A DNA stretch of 64,000 nt from Bacilli bacterium (lineage in GTDB: Bacteria > Bacillota_I > Bacilli_A > RF39 > UBA660): NCBI GenBank assembly GCA_016302935.1, contig JAEDMO010000001.1:1-64000 (forward strand), in the 5' to 3' direction. Below are positions 53,613-64,000 of this stretch, one piece after another (the first letter of the stretch is position 1; each line of letters opens with the position of its first letter). The notes beneath the pieces were generated by a model. The model had not been told where the DNA came from. It did no database searches and saw only the letters and a list, made by a program, of their open reading frames with translations. Position numbers and translations under genes: made by a program.

Positions 53613-53648
53613 TTGACAAATATATTGTATTATAATATTGTATATAAT
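53613..53648 (+). promoter_or_regulatory. Likely noc promoter region
   Basis: TTGACA at 53613-53618 is followed by TATAAT at 53631 (spacer only 12) and TATTGT at 53636 (spacer 17). A second TATAAT lies at 53643. The exact -10 is unclear. The ribosome site AGAGGGTGA follows. Confidence 0.5.
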
Positions 53649-53674
53649 AAAAGAATAAAGAGAGGGTGAAAATT

Positions 53675-55117
53675 ATGAATTTAGGAAAAGAAATATCATA
53701 TATCAAAATTAGTGATATAATCCCTAACAGATTTCAACCAAGGCTTACTTTTGATGAGAATGAGCTAAATGAATTGGTAGCTTCAATAAAACTGCACGGA
53801 ATAATTCAGCCTTTGGTTTTAAGACAAATTGGGGATAAGTATGAAATAATTGCTGGTGAAAGAAGATATAAAGCAGCAGTTAAAGCTGGATTAACCGAAG
53901 TACCTGCTATTATTACTGTTCTGAATGATAAAGAAAGTGCCGAAATTGCTGTTGTGGAAAATATTCAAAGAAAATCTTTATCGGCGATTGAAGAAGCAAA
54001 ATCTTATAAAAAATTATTGGATTTAGGACAATTAACTCAAGATCAGTTAGCTCTTAGAATGGGAAAAAGTCAATCTAATGTAGCAAATAAACTTAGATTA
54101 CTTAGTTTGGATGGAGAAGTTCAAAATGCTTTACTAGTTAATAAAATATCTGAAAGACATGCAAGAAGTTTACTTCAATTAAAAGATTTAAATAAACAAA
54201 AAGAAATTTTGAATAGAATTATTAACGAAAGGTTAACAGTTAAACAAACAGATGATATTATAAAAGATTATTTAAATAATATTAACAATTATAATGAAGA
54301 AAAAGAAGAAGAAATTAAAATGATTTCTGAAAAAGAAGTAACACCTATTAATAATATAAACAAAGTTAATGATGAACAGGTTAATATAATTAATCACACA
54401 CCTTCAATTAATCCAAATTTAAGTGATAATAATGTTATTAATTTAGATTTATTAAATGGTGATAATATTTCTAATATGGAAATTAATGATAATATTCAAA
54501 ATGCTTTAAAAAATTTGGATATAGTTGATACTAAATCAGATGTATTTAATGATACTGAACCAGTAGTTGAAGATAAAACTCAAGTATTAGATATTAATAA
54601 AATTAAAGAAGTGGCTCAAGATATTAATAAACCTAAAGATTTACCTAATTTTGATGATTTATTAAAATCTGATTTACCTAAAAATGAAGATAATACTAAC
54701 AATAAAAATTCGATTTTTAATCTTAATAATAATAAATTTGTACCAAGTTTTAGTGAATCTACTACAATCGATAGTAGTAATTCACTAAATAATGAGGCGA
54801 AAATTGTCGATAATCCTTTATTTAATAATCAATCTAATGATGAATTTAATAATATTATTAAACCATTAGAAATATCAACTATTGAACCATCCGATGAGAT
54901 AAATAATATTCCTTTAGTTCAAAAATTTGATTTACCAAAATTAGAGCCGATTAATACAAATCAACAATTTAGGTCAACAAATTCTATTAACCAAGCAGTA
55001 AATATACTAAGAGATAGTGTTAAAAAAATTGAGGATTTAAATTATGATGTTGATTGTGAAGAATTGGATTTACCTGGAGAATATCAATTTATTATAAAAA
55101 TTATTCAAAAAGACTGA
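53675..55117 (+). CDS. noc: Nucleoid occlusion protein Noc (ParB family) with long low-complexity linker
   Basis: 480 residues from the ATG at 53675, 6 bp after AGAGGGTGA. The ParB/CTPase domain includes AGERRYKAAVKAG and ENIQRKSLSAIEEA. The helix-turn-helix GKSQSNVANKLRLL has Gln and Lys where Spo0J/ParB has Arg and Thr, and ISERHAR resembles Noc ITERHAR. The C-terminal 45 residues (NILRDSVKKIEDLNYDV) match the Noc dimer domain. Between them lies a linker of about 225 residues rich in Asn and Asp, absent from Bacillus Noc. The N-terminal amphipathic membrane helix of Bacillus Noc is missing. No soj or spo0J lies nearby. Confidence 0.88.
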   Translation: MNLGKEISYIKISDIIPNRFQPRLTFDENELNELVASIKLHGIIQPLVLRQIGDKYEIIAGERRYKAAVKAGLTEVPAIITVLNDKESAEIAVVENIQRKSLSAIEEAKSYKKLLDLGQLTQDQLALRMGKSQSNVANKLRLLSLDGEVQNALLVNKISERHARSLLQLKDLNKQKEILNRIINERLTVKQTDDIIKDYLNNINNYNEEKEEEIKMISEKEVTPINNINKVNDEQVNIINHTPSINPNLSDNNVINLDLLNGDNISNMEINDNIQNALKNLDIVDTKSDVFNDTEPVVEDKTQVLDINKIKEVAQDINKPKDLPNFDDLLKSDLPKNEDNTNNKNSIFNLNNNKFVPSFSESTTIDSSNSLNNEAKIVDNPLFNNQSNDEFNNIIKPLEISTIEPSDEINNIPLVQKFDLPKLEPINTNQQFRSTNSINQAVNILRDSVKKIEDLNYDVDCEELDLPGEYQFIIKIIQKD

Positions 55118-55137
55118 TATTTAAGTCTTTTTTTTTT
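55107..55137 (+). terminator. Terminator after noc
   Basis: AAAAAGACT (55107-55115) pairs with AGTCTTTTT (55124-55132) and is followed by T. It insulates oriC from upstream transcription. Confidence 0.8.
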
Positions 55138-55159
55138 ATATTTAATGTATTTAAAATAA

Positions 55160-55321
55160 ATATCCACATGTATATTTTTATTTTTTATTGTTTTCCACAG
55201 GCTTTTGTGAATTATTTTTCTTATTTTTATTATAAAATTTTAATTATCCACAGTTTTCCACAATGGTGTTGATATATTTTTGCACATTGTTTATATATAA
55301 AATTAATAAATTTGTGGATAA
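55160..55321. other. oriC, upstream DnaA-box cluster
   Basis: DnaA boxes: TTATCCACA perfect at 55244-55252 and TGTGGATAA perfect (opposite strand) at 55313-55321, with near matches ATATCCACA 55160-55168, TTTTCCACA 55191-55199 and TTTTCCACA 55254-55262. All lie in an A+T-rich gap of about 350 bp between the noc terminator and dnaA. Weaker TGTGA-type boxes continue toward the dnaA start, where the dnaA promoter must also lie. Confidence 0.88.
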
Positions 55322-55470
55322 AATAGCTAATTATATTAATTATTTAAAAAATAATTGTTCATATGTTGTTTAAAAGTTGTGAAAAAGATGTGAAATGTGT
55401 AAAATGACCTTTATTTTTAGGGAAAAATAAGTTAAAATGTTGTTAGAATGAAATGAAGGAGGCTATTATT

Positions 55471-56838
55471 ATGAACAGTGTTAATGTTGATATAATATGG
55501 AATAATTTTTTAGATAAAATTAAAGAACAGATTTCTTCTATTTCATTTGAGGCTTGGTTTAAAGATACTAAACTATATAAAATCAATGGAAACACTGCAA
55601 TAATCATTGTTCCCCTTAATTTACATAAAAAGCATTTAACAGAAAATTACATTACATTAATTGAAGAAACATTTAATAATTTAACAGGTACTAATTTTAA
55701 TTTTTCTTTTTTGCTAGAAGATGAGGTGGAAAATGAGGAAAATGTCGAAGTTAAAAGTGAAAACGGTGGTATTCCTTCATATAACTCAATAGATGCAAAT
55801 TTAAATCCAAATTATACATTTGATTCTTTTATTAAAGGGGAAAGTAATAAATTCGCATATACAGCTTCATTATCTGTTGCAGAAAAACCTGGTAAAGCTT
55901 ATAACCCATTATTTTTATATGGCAAAAGTGGACTTGGAAAAACACATCTTATGCACGCGATTGGTAACTATATTTTAAATAATTCAAATTTAAAGGTATT
56001 ATATGTTACTAGTGACGATTTTGTTAACGATTTTATTAGCGTTATTAGAAATAAAGATAAGGATAATTTTGAATTAATAAATACATTTAAAAGTAAATAT
56101 AGAAATATTGATGTTTTACTTATAGATGATATTCAATTTTTAGAAAATGCTACTGCTACTCAACAAGAATTTTTTCATACATTTAACGAGTTATATAATT
56201 CTAACAAACAAATTATTATTGCATCTGATAGATCTGTTAATGATTTGAAACTACTTGAAGAAAGGTTAAGAACAAGATTTGCTTGGGGACTTACCGCAAA
56301 TATTTTTCCACCTGATTATGACTTAAGAATGAGTATTATAAGAAAGAAAATAATGTATAATGAATCTGCAAAAGATGTTCCGGATGAAGTTATTGAATAT
56401 ATTGCTAATAGTTTTGATTCTGATGTTAGACAATTAGAGGGGGCTATTACTAGAGTTTTTGCCTATGCTTTAATGATGAATAATGGAATTGTAGATTTAA
56501 ATACTGCAATTGATGCATTGAAAGATCAACTAACTACCAAATCGGCCTTTAAAAATGATATTCATAGAATTCAACAGATTGTAAGTGATTATTTTCAAAT
56601 AAAAATTGAAGATTTAACAGGTAAAAAAAGGACTAAAAATATTGCATTTCCTAGACAAATTGCTATATACCTGTGTAGAAATATGACTAATGAATCATTT
56701 CCTAGAATAGGAAGTTATTTTGGTGGAAGAGATCATTCTACTATTATGCATTCTTGTGATAAAATTGCCGATAGTTTAAAAAATAATGAGCAGGTTAAAG
56801 ATATAATAAAAGAACTTAAAAAACTTTTATCCACATAG
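55471..56838 (+). CDS. dnaA: Chromosomal replication initiator DnaA
   Basis: 455 residues from the ATG at 55471, 8 bp after AAGGAGG; an ATG 18 bp upstream precedes that site. Domain I (WNNFLDKIKEQISSISFEAW) and a short linker are followed by AAA+ Walker A LYGKSGLGKTHLMHAI, Walker B VLLIDDIQFL, and domain IV with the signature GGRDHSTIMHSCDKI. It melts oriC and loads helicase. The last codons of the gene contain a perfect DnaA box. Confidence 0.98.
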   Translation: MNSVNVDIIWNNFLDKIKEQISSISFEAWFKDTKLYKINGNTAIIIVPLNLHKKHLTENYITLIEETFNNLTGTNFNFSFLLEDEVENEENVEVKSENGGIPSYNSIDANLNPNYTFDSFIKGESNKFAYTASLSVAEKPGKAYNPLFLYGKSGLGKTHLMHAIGNYILNNSNLKVLYVTSDDFVNDFISVIRNKDKDNFELINTFKSKYRNIDVLLIDDIQFLENATATQQEFFHTFNELYNSNKQIIIASDRSVNDLKLLEERLRTRFAWGLTANIFPPDYDLRMSIIRKKIMYNESAKDVPDEVIEYIANSFDSDVRQLEGAITRVFAYALMMNNGIVDLNTAIDALKDQLTTKSAFKNDIHRIQQIVSDYFQIKIEDLTGKKRTKNIAFPRQIAIYLCRNMTNESFPRIGSYFGGRDHSTIMHSCDKIADSLKNNEQVKDIIKELKKLLST

Positions 56839-56983
56839 ATACTTAATTTTCAATAACTTTATTTACATATTTTCAACATGTAAATTAAAAAAAATGTGCA
56901 TAAAATAAGAGTAAATTGGAGTTATCCACATTATCCACAGTATAATAATCAATAAAATATTATATAAGAAAGAAGGAATTAAA
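56827..56983. other. oriC, downstream DnaA-box cluster and unwinding region
   Basis: Perfect TTATCCACA boxes lie at 56827-56835 (inside the dnaA 3' end) and in direct tandem at 56922-56930 and 56931-56939. An A+T-only stretch (56941-56966) follows before the dnaN ribosome site. This is the dnaA-dnaN spacer where Bacillus oriC is unwound. I could not assign DnaA-trio repeats with confidence. Confidence 0.85.
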
Positions 56984-58096
56984 ATGAAATTTATTATTAA
57001 AAAAGAAATTTTGATGGAAAACTTAAATAATGTGTCTAAAGCTATTTCATCTAAAAACTTAATACCAATTTTATCAGGTATAAAATTTGAATTAAATAAA
57101 AAAGGATTGTTCTTAAGTGCTAGTGATACCGATATATCTATAGAATGTTTCATAGATAAGGAAAATATTGTTAATATATATAGTGAAGGAAGTATTGTTA
57201 TCGGTGGAAAATATATTGTCGAATTAGTAAGAAAGTTACCTAGTACTGACATTACTATAGAGGTAATAGATGGTTATAAGATGTTGATAACTACTGAAAA
57301 TTCATCATTTAATTTAAATGGTATAAATCCTAATGAGTTTCCTAATTTATATCTTGAAGAAACCAAAGAACCTATTACTTTAAATACAAATTTATTTAAA
57401 GAAATTATTAATCAAACATCATTTACTGCTAGTAGTAGTGAAACGCGTCCAATTTTAACGGGAATTAATTTTAAAATTAATAATAATGTTTTAGAAGTTA
57501 TTGCAACCGATTCATATCGTTTAGCAAAGAAGAAAATAGATGTAGATGTAAATGTTGATAATATAAATGTAGTTATTCCTTGTAGAAATTTATTAGAACT
57601 TTCTAAAATAATTACAGATGATAATATTAATTTGGAAATTCATTTATTTACTAATAAAGTGTTGTTTAAATATAAAAATATTTTATTTCAGTCTAGATTA
57701 TTATCAGGTACTTATCCTGCTAGTTCAAATATTATTCCTTTAGATTTTAAAATTAGTGTAGAATGTGAGTTAACTAAATTATTTGGTATGATAGATAGAG
57801 CTTCATTATTAACTAGTGATAAAGATAAAAACACGATTAAATTAATACTTGAAAATAAAATATTGACAATTTTTTCAAATTCTCCAGAAATTGGAAAGGT
57901 TGAAGAAAAAATGAATGTTGATAACGATAATTTTATCGATATTTCATTTAGTTCAAAATATATGTTGGAAGCTTTAAGAAGTTTTAAATCTGATAAAATT
58001 TTAATTAATATGATTGATAATAATAGTCCTATTATATTAAAAGAAGTAGATAATGACTCATTAATTCAATTAATATTACCAATAAAAACATATTAG
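56984..58096 (+). CDS. dnaN: DNA polymerase III beta sliding clamp
   Basis: 370 residues with the three-fold clamp repeat. Typical segments are MKFIIKKEILMENLNNVSKA, PILSGIKFEL, SSSETRPILTGINFKI, ATDSYRLAKKK and the terminal LILPIKTY. It encircles DNA and tethers the polymerase. It follows dnaA after the downstream origin cluster. Confidence 0.97.
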   Translation: MKFIIKKEILMENLNNVSKAISSKNLIPILSGIKFELNKKGLFLSASDTDISIECFIDKENIVNIYSEGSIVIGGKYIVELVRKLPSTDITIEVIDGYKMLITTENSSFNLNGINPNEFPNLYLEETKEPITLNTNLFKEIINQTSFTASSSETRPILTGINFKINNNVLEVIATDSYRLAKKKIDVDVNVDNINVVIPCRNLLELSKIITDDNINLEIHLFTNKVLFKYKNILFQSRLLSGTYPASSNIIPLDFKISVECELTKLFGMIDRASLLTSDKDKNTIKLILENKILTIFSNSPEIGKVEEKMNVDNDNFIDISFSSKYMLEALRSFKSDKILINMIDNNSPIILKEVDNDSLIQLILPIKTY

Positions 58097-58124
58097 TACG
58101 ACAAAAATCAACAAAATTTGACAA

Positions 58125-58162
58125 ATATATGTGCTTTAATAAACAGCATATATATTTTTTTT
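58125..58162 (+). terminator. Terminator between dnaN and comK
   Basis: ATATATGTGC (58125-58134) pairs with GCATATATAT (58146-58155), including one G-U pair, and is followed by 7 T. Confidence 0.65.
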
Positions 58163-58186
58163 AATATATATTGGAAGGAGGTAAAT

Positions 58187-58651
58187 ATGAATAATTCTTA
58201 TATAATTAATAAAAACACTTTATTAATTAAGTCAACTATTGATAAAAAAGGTGTAGTAATATTTGATGATAAAAAAACTATCAATTTAGACATTATTTTA
58301 CACAAATTTATTAATGATTGTTGCAAATATTATGGTAATTCATATAAAGGAAAATTTGAAAGTAGTAAAATATATTTAAACAAGAATATAAAGTTACCTA
58401 TTATTATAAGTGAAAATTACGAATTAATTATTTTTCCTACTAATTCAATTAGAAATCCTAATTGTATATGGATTGTTTATAATAATATAGATAATATCAA
58501 AAAATTGGATAATAAAAATACGATTATTATTTTTAAAAATGGTATTGAATTTTGTGTTAATTGTTCTTATAATGTTATAAATAACCAGATTAATAATTGT
58601 GCGAGATTAAAGTGTGTTTTAATTGAGAGAAAAAGAGCGCTTAATGTGTAA
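58187..58651 (+). CDS. comK: ComK-family competence transcription factor
   Basis: 154 residues from the ATG at 58187, with a near-perfect ribosome site GGAAGGAGGT. The upstream extension to 58118 runs through the terminator hairpin and is rejected. Matches to ComK include SYIINKNTLLIKS, CKYYGNSYKGKFESSK, LPIIISENYELIIFPTNS and NPNCIWIVYNNI, aligning with CRFFGSSYAGR and IFLFPT of Bacillus ComK. It is shorter than Bacillus ComK (192) at the C-terminus. ComK activates DNA-uptake genes. Here it replaces the yaaA gene normally found between dnaN and recF. Confidence 0.85.
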   Translation: MNNSYIINKNTLLIKSTIDKKGVVIFDDKKTINLDIILHKFINDCCKYYGNSYKGKFESSKIYLNKNIKLPIIISENYELIIFPTNSIRNPNCIWIVYNNIDNIKKLDNKNTIIIFKNGIEFCVNCSYNVINNQINNCARLKCVLIERKRALNV

Positions 58652-58667
58652 AAAATAGTGCTTTTTT
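58631..58667 (+). terminator. Terminator after comK
   Basis: AAAAGAGCGCT (58631-58641) pairs with AGTGCTTTTTT (58657-58667) through G-U pairs, ending in a T run. Confidence 0.7.
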
Positions 58668-58688
58668 CTTTTTTTTTGACGAAAAATA

Positions 58689-58697
58689 TGATATAAT
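58689..58697 (+). promoter_or_regulatory. recF-gyrB-gyrA promoter (extended -10)
   Basis: TGATATAAT (box 58692-58697). TTGACG lies only 10 bp upstream, too close to be its -35, so recognition probably relies on the extended -10. Confidence 0.55.
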
Positions 58698-58744
58698 TTT
58701 AGTAGTTATATAGAGGAGTATTTGTGTATTAAAAAGGTGATTAT

Positions 58745-58767
58745 ATGAGCTATAAATTAGGTTTTAA

Positions 58768-58771
<4 letters not shown>
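58745..58771 (+). CDS. Eight-codon minicistron coupled to recF
   Basis: ATG AGC TAT AAA TTA GGT TTT AAA TGA (MSYKLGFK), with AAGGTGAT just upstream. Its TGA overlaps the recF ATG as ATGA. recF itself has only a weak AGG near its start, so its translation probably depends on ribosomes finishing this peptide. It might be a yaaA remnant or a regulatory leader. Confidence 0.5.
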
Positions 58772-61801
<3,030 letters not shown>

Positions 61802-61810
61802 GAGGAATTT

Positions 61811-64000
61811 ATGGATAAATTTGAACAAAGAGATATAGTAAGTGAGGTAAAGAAATCATTTATAGAATATTCAATGAGTGTTATTATATCAAGAGCTTTA
61901 CCTGATTTAAGAGATGGTTTAAAACCGGTTCATAGACGTATTTTATACACTATGTACGAAGATGGTTTAACACCTGATAAGCCTTTTAGGAAAAGTGCTA
62001 CTACAGTAGGTGCTGTTTTAGGACGTTACCATCCACATGGTGATACATCTGTATATGATGCTATGGTTCGTATGGCACAAGTTTTTAGTTATCGCTATGT
62101 TTTAGTTGATGGTCATGGAAATTTTGGGTCAATAGATGGTGATGGAGCAGCAGCTTATCGTTATACTGAGGCAAGGCTTTCAAAAATATCCTTAGAATTA
62201 TTACGTGATATTAATAAAGATACGGTTGATTTTTTGGATAATTTTGATAGTACAAGAAAAGAACCTAAAATTTTGCCTAGTAGATTTCCTAATATATTGG
62301 TTAGTGGAACGATGGGAATTGCAGTTGGTATGGCTACTAATATTCCTCCTCATAATTTAGGTGAAGTAATCGATGGTTGTGTTGCGTATATCGATAATCC
62401 GGATATAACAATTGATGAATTAATGAAATATATAAAAGGTCCTGATTTTCCTACTGGTGCTACTATTTTGGGAAATAGCGGTATTAAAAAGGCTTATGAA
62501 ACGGGTCGGGGAACAATAACAATTAGAAGTAAGGTTGATATTGTTGAAAACAATGGTAAGAATCAAATAGTAATCACTGAATTACCTTATCAAGTAAATA
62601 AATTGGAATTACAAAAGAGAATTGGGGAATTGGTACGTGATAAAATTATTGATGGGATTGCTGATTTACATGATGAAAGTAACGTTCAAAATGGCGTAAA
62701 AGTAGTAATAACTTTGAAAAAGGATGCTAACGCTAACGTTGTTTTAAATAATTTGTACAAGCATACTCAATTACAGACAAATTTTGGTATTATTTTTCTA
62801 ATGATAGATGAAATGGAACCTAAAATACTAAATTTAAAAGAAATAATTGCTAAGTACATTAATTATCAACAAGTTATAATTGTAAGAAGAACTAAATTTG
62901 AGTTAGAAAAATCAGAAAAAAGAGTTCATATATTAGAAGGTTTAAAAATAGCTCTTGATAATATTGATGATGTTATTAAGATAATTAAATCTTCAAAAAG
63001 TGATGAAATTGCAAAAGCACAACTTTCTTCCAAATATGGTTTGGATGAAGTGCAATCTGACGCTATATTAGAAATGAAATTACGTCGTTTGACTGGATTA
63101 GAAAGAGATAAAATAGAAAATGAATTAGCTGAATTACTTAAATTAATTCAAGAGTTAAAAGAAATTTTGGCTAGTGGTGAACGAATATTGAATATTATTA
63201 AAACAGAGTTATTAGAAATTAAAGAAAGATATTCTGACGAAAGAAGAACATCAATTGATATGACCGCTATCGAATATATAGAAGACGAATCGTTAATACC
63301 TGTGGAAAACTGTGTTATAACTTTAACACAAAAAGGTTATATAAAGAGAATGCTTTCATCAGTGTATAAAATTCAAAATCGTGGTGGTGTTGGGATTAAA
63401 GGGATGACTACCAATGAAGAAGATTATGTGGAAAACATTATTAATGTAGTTTCTCATGATTATGTGTTATTTTTTACAAATTATGGAAAAGTTTATCGTA
63501 TGAAAGGTTATGAAATACCTGAATATAGTAGGCAATCAAAAGGATTACCAATTATAAATTTATTAGGACTCGATAAAGGTGAATTTGTACAAGCGCTTTT
63601 GAAGATAAGTAATGAAGAAGAATATAAATATTTAGTAGCGGCTACCAAAAAAGGAATTGTTAAAAGACTAGATATCTCAGATTTTGATAGTATTAGATCT
63701 AATGGTAAGAAGTTTATTACTTTAAATGATGACGATGAAATAGTATCAGTTAAGAAAACTTTTGGTAATAATGATATTTTAATAGCTTCATCTTCTGGTA
63801 AAATGATTAGATTTAATGAAACAGATGTTCGTGTTATGGGAAGAAGTGCTTTTGGTGTAAAAGGTATAGATTTATCTGACGACTCAATAGTAGTTGGTAT
63901 GGAAATAGCTGAAGATGATCAAATGGTGTTGGTTGTAACTGAAAACGGATATGGTAAAAAAACAAATATCAGCGAGTATAGAATTACCAAAAGGGGAGGA
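61811..64000 (+). CDS. gyrA: DNA gyrase subunit A, 3' end outside window
   Basis: The frame is open from the ATG at 61811 (preceded by GGAGGA) to the window edge, 730 codons. The start ([26 protein letters not shown]) and the quinolone-region [17 protein letters not shown] are present, with Thr at the position of E. coli Ser83. The active tyrosine lies in [10 protein letters not shown]. The C-terminal beta-pinwheel begins around residue 500 and includes the GyrA box [10 protein letters not shown]. Only the end of the pinwheel is missing. Confidence 0.97.
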   Translation, partial: MDKFEQRDIVSEVKKSFIEYSMSVIISRALPDLRDGLKPVHRRILYTMYEDGLTPDKPFRKSATTVGAVLGRYHPHGDTSVYDAMVRMAQVFSYRYVLVDGHGNFGSIDGDGAAAYRYTEARLSKISLELLRDINKDTVDFLDNFDSTRKEPKILPSRFPNILVSGTMGIAVGMATNIPPHNLGEVIDGCVAYIDNPDITIDELMKYIKGPDFPTGATILGNSGIKKAYETGRGTITIRSKVDIVENNGKNQIVITELPYQVNKLELQKRIGELVRDKIIDGIADLHDESNVQNGVKVVITLKKDANANVVLNNLYKHTQLQTNFGIIFLMIDEMEPKILNLKEIIAKYINYQQVIIVRRTKFELEKSEKRVHILEGLKIALDNIDDVIKIIKSSKSDEIAKAQLSSKYGLDEVQSDAILEMKLRRLTGLERDKIENELAELLKLIQELKEILASGERILNIIKTELLEIKERYSDERRTSIDMTAIEYIEDESLIPVENCVITLTQKGYIKRMLSSVYKIQNRGGVGIKGMTTNEEDYVENIINVVSHDYVLFFTNYGKVYRMKGYEIPEYSRQSKGLPIINLLGLDKGEFVQALLKISNEEEYKYLVAATKKGIVKRLDISDFDSIRSNGKKFITLNDDDEIVSVKKTFGNNDILIASSSGKMIRFNETDVRVMGRSAFGVKGIDLSDDSIVVGMEIAEDDQMVLVVTENGYGKKTNISEYRITKRGG

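Noticed and set aside
55118..55470. parS sites (TGTTTCACGTGAAACA type) near the origin
   Set aside because: None seen by eye in the intergenic regions; only the Noc-type palindrome was found.
58118..58123. TTGACA as a comK promoter -35
   Set aside because: No -10 element lies 16-18 bp downstream; the sequence repeats the one before noc (TTGACAAATATAT) but cannot be supported as a promoter.
58118..58186. Longer N-terminus for ComK
   Set aside because: The extension is read through the terminator hairpin and the T run; a near-perfect ribosome site precedes the ATG at 58187.

Overview
This window is the replication-origin region of a very A+T-rich, Gram-positive-type bacterium. It carries Bacillota/Bacilli hallmarks: the rpmH-rnpA-yidC-jag-mnmE-mnmG-rsmG-noc block, dnaA-dnaN-recF-gyrB-gyrA, RNA polymerase delta (rpoE), ComK, YwzB, YwiB and YyzM/DUF951. 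Sporulation genes spoIIID, spoIIQ, spoIID and spoIIR are present, and rod-shape machinery (mbl/mreB) sits next to spoIIID. An uncultured gut-type Bacilli lineage (Erysipelotrichales/RF39-like) would fit, but I cannot name a species. Tryptophan is read from TGG and genes such as mnmE end in TGA, so the standard bacterial code applies.

Layout. 1-1.4 kb (+): end of a surface-glycan operon (sugar amidotransferase, UDP-GlcNAc 2-epimerase family). 1.5-8.1 kb (-): a five-gene envelope cluster (CotH kinase with lamin-tail domains, VTC-type domain, DUF4956, a duplicated-domain surface protein, phosphodiester glycosidase) behind one promoter with an operator-like palindrome. 8.2-19.9 kb (-): a compact type VII secretion locus with EssC ATPase, EsaB, WXG100-like proteins, and two apparent secreted zinc-enzyme effectors (an M14 carboxypeptidase with a WXG-like head and a zincin with a polymorphic-toxin layout), plus gene debris. 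20-46 kb (-, except two + genes): housekeeping genes in the order familiar from the Bacillus rpsF, spoIID, murZ-fba, prfA-prmC-spoIIR and argS-rpoE neighbourhoods. At the end come a HerA-like ATPase and a DUF1538/tandem-PII pair. 46-55 kb (+): rpmH through noc. 55.1-57 kb: bipartite oriC with DnaA boxes on both sides of dnaA. 57-64 kb (+): dnaN, comK, recF, gyrB, gyrA (cut by the window edge).

How it fits together. Replication should leave oriC in both directions, and most genes left of 46 kb lie on the minus strand, co-directional with the leftward fork. The rpmH-noc block points toward dnaA, the reverse of its Bacillus subtilis orientation, and so runs head-on to that fork. Noc identity is supported by its recognition-helix residues, its C-terminal domain, and a perfect Noc-binding palindrome (ATTTCCCGGGAAAT) just upstream of the gene. 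No CRISPR array, insertion sequence, rRNA or tRNA was recognised.

Most interesting: the stripped-down type VII locus with paired metalloenzyme effectors; the self-targeting Noc with a huge low-complexity linker and no membrane helix; a ComK homolog inside the dnaN-recF interval together with an 8-codon minicistron coupled to recF; and an unknown 439-residue protein inserted between jag and mnmE.
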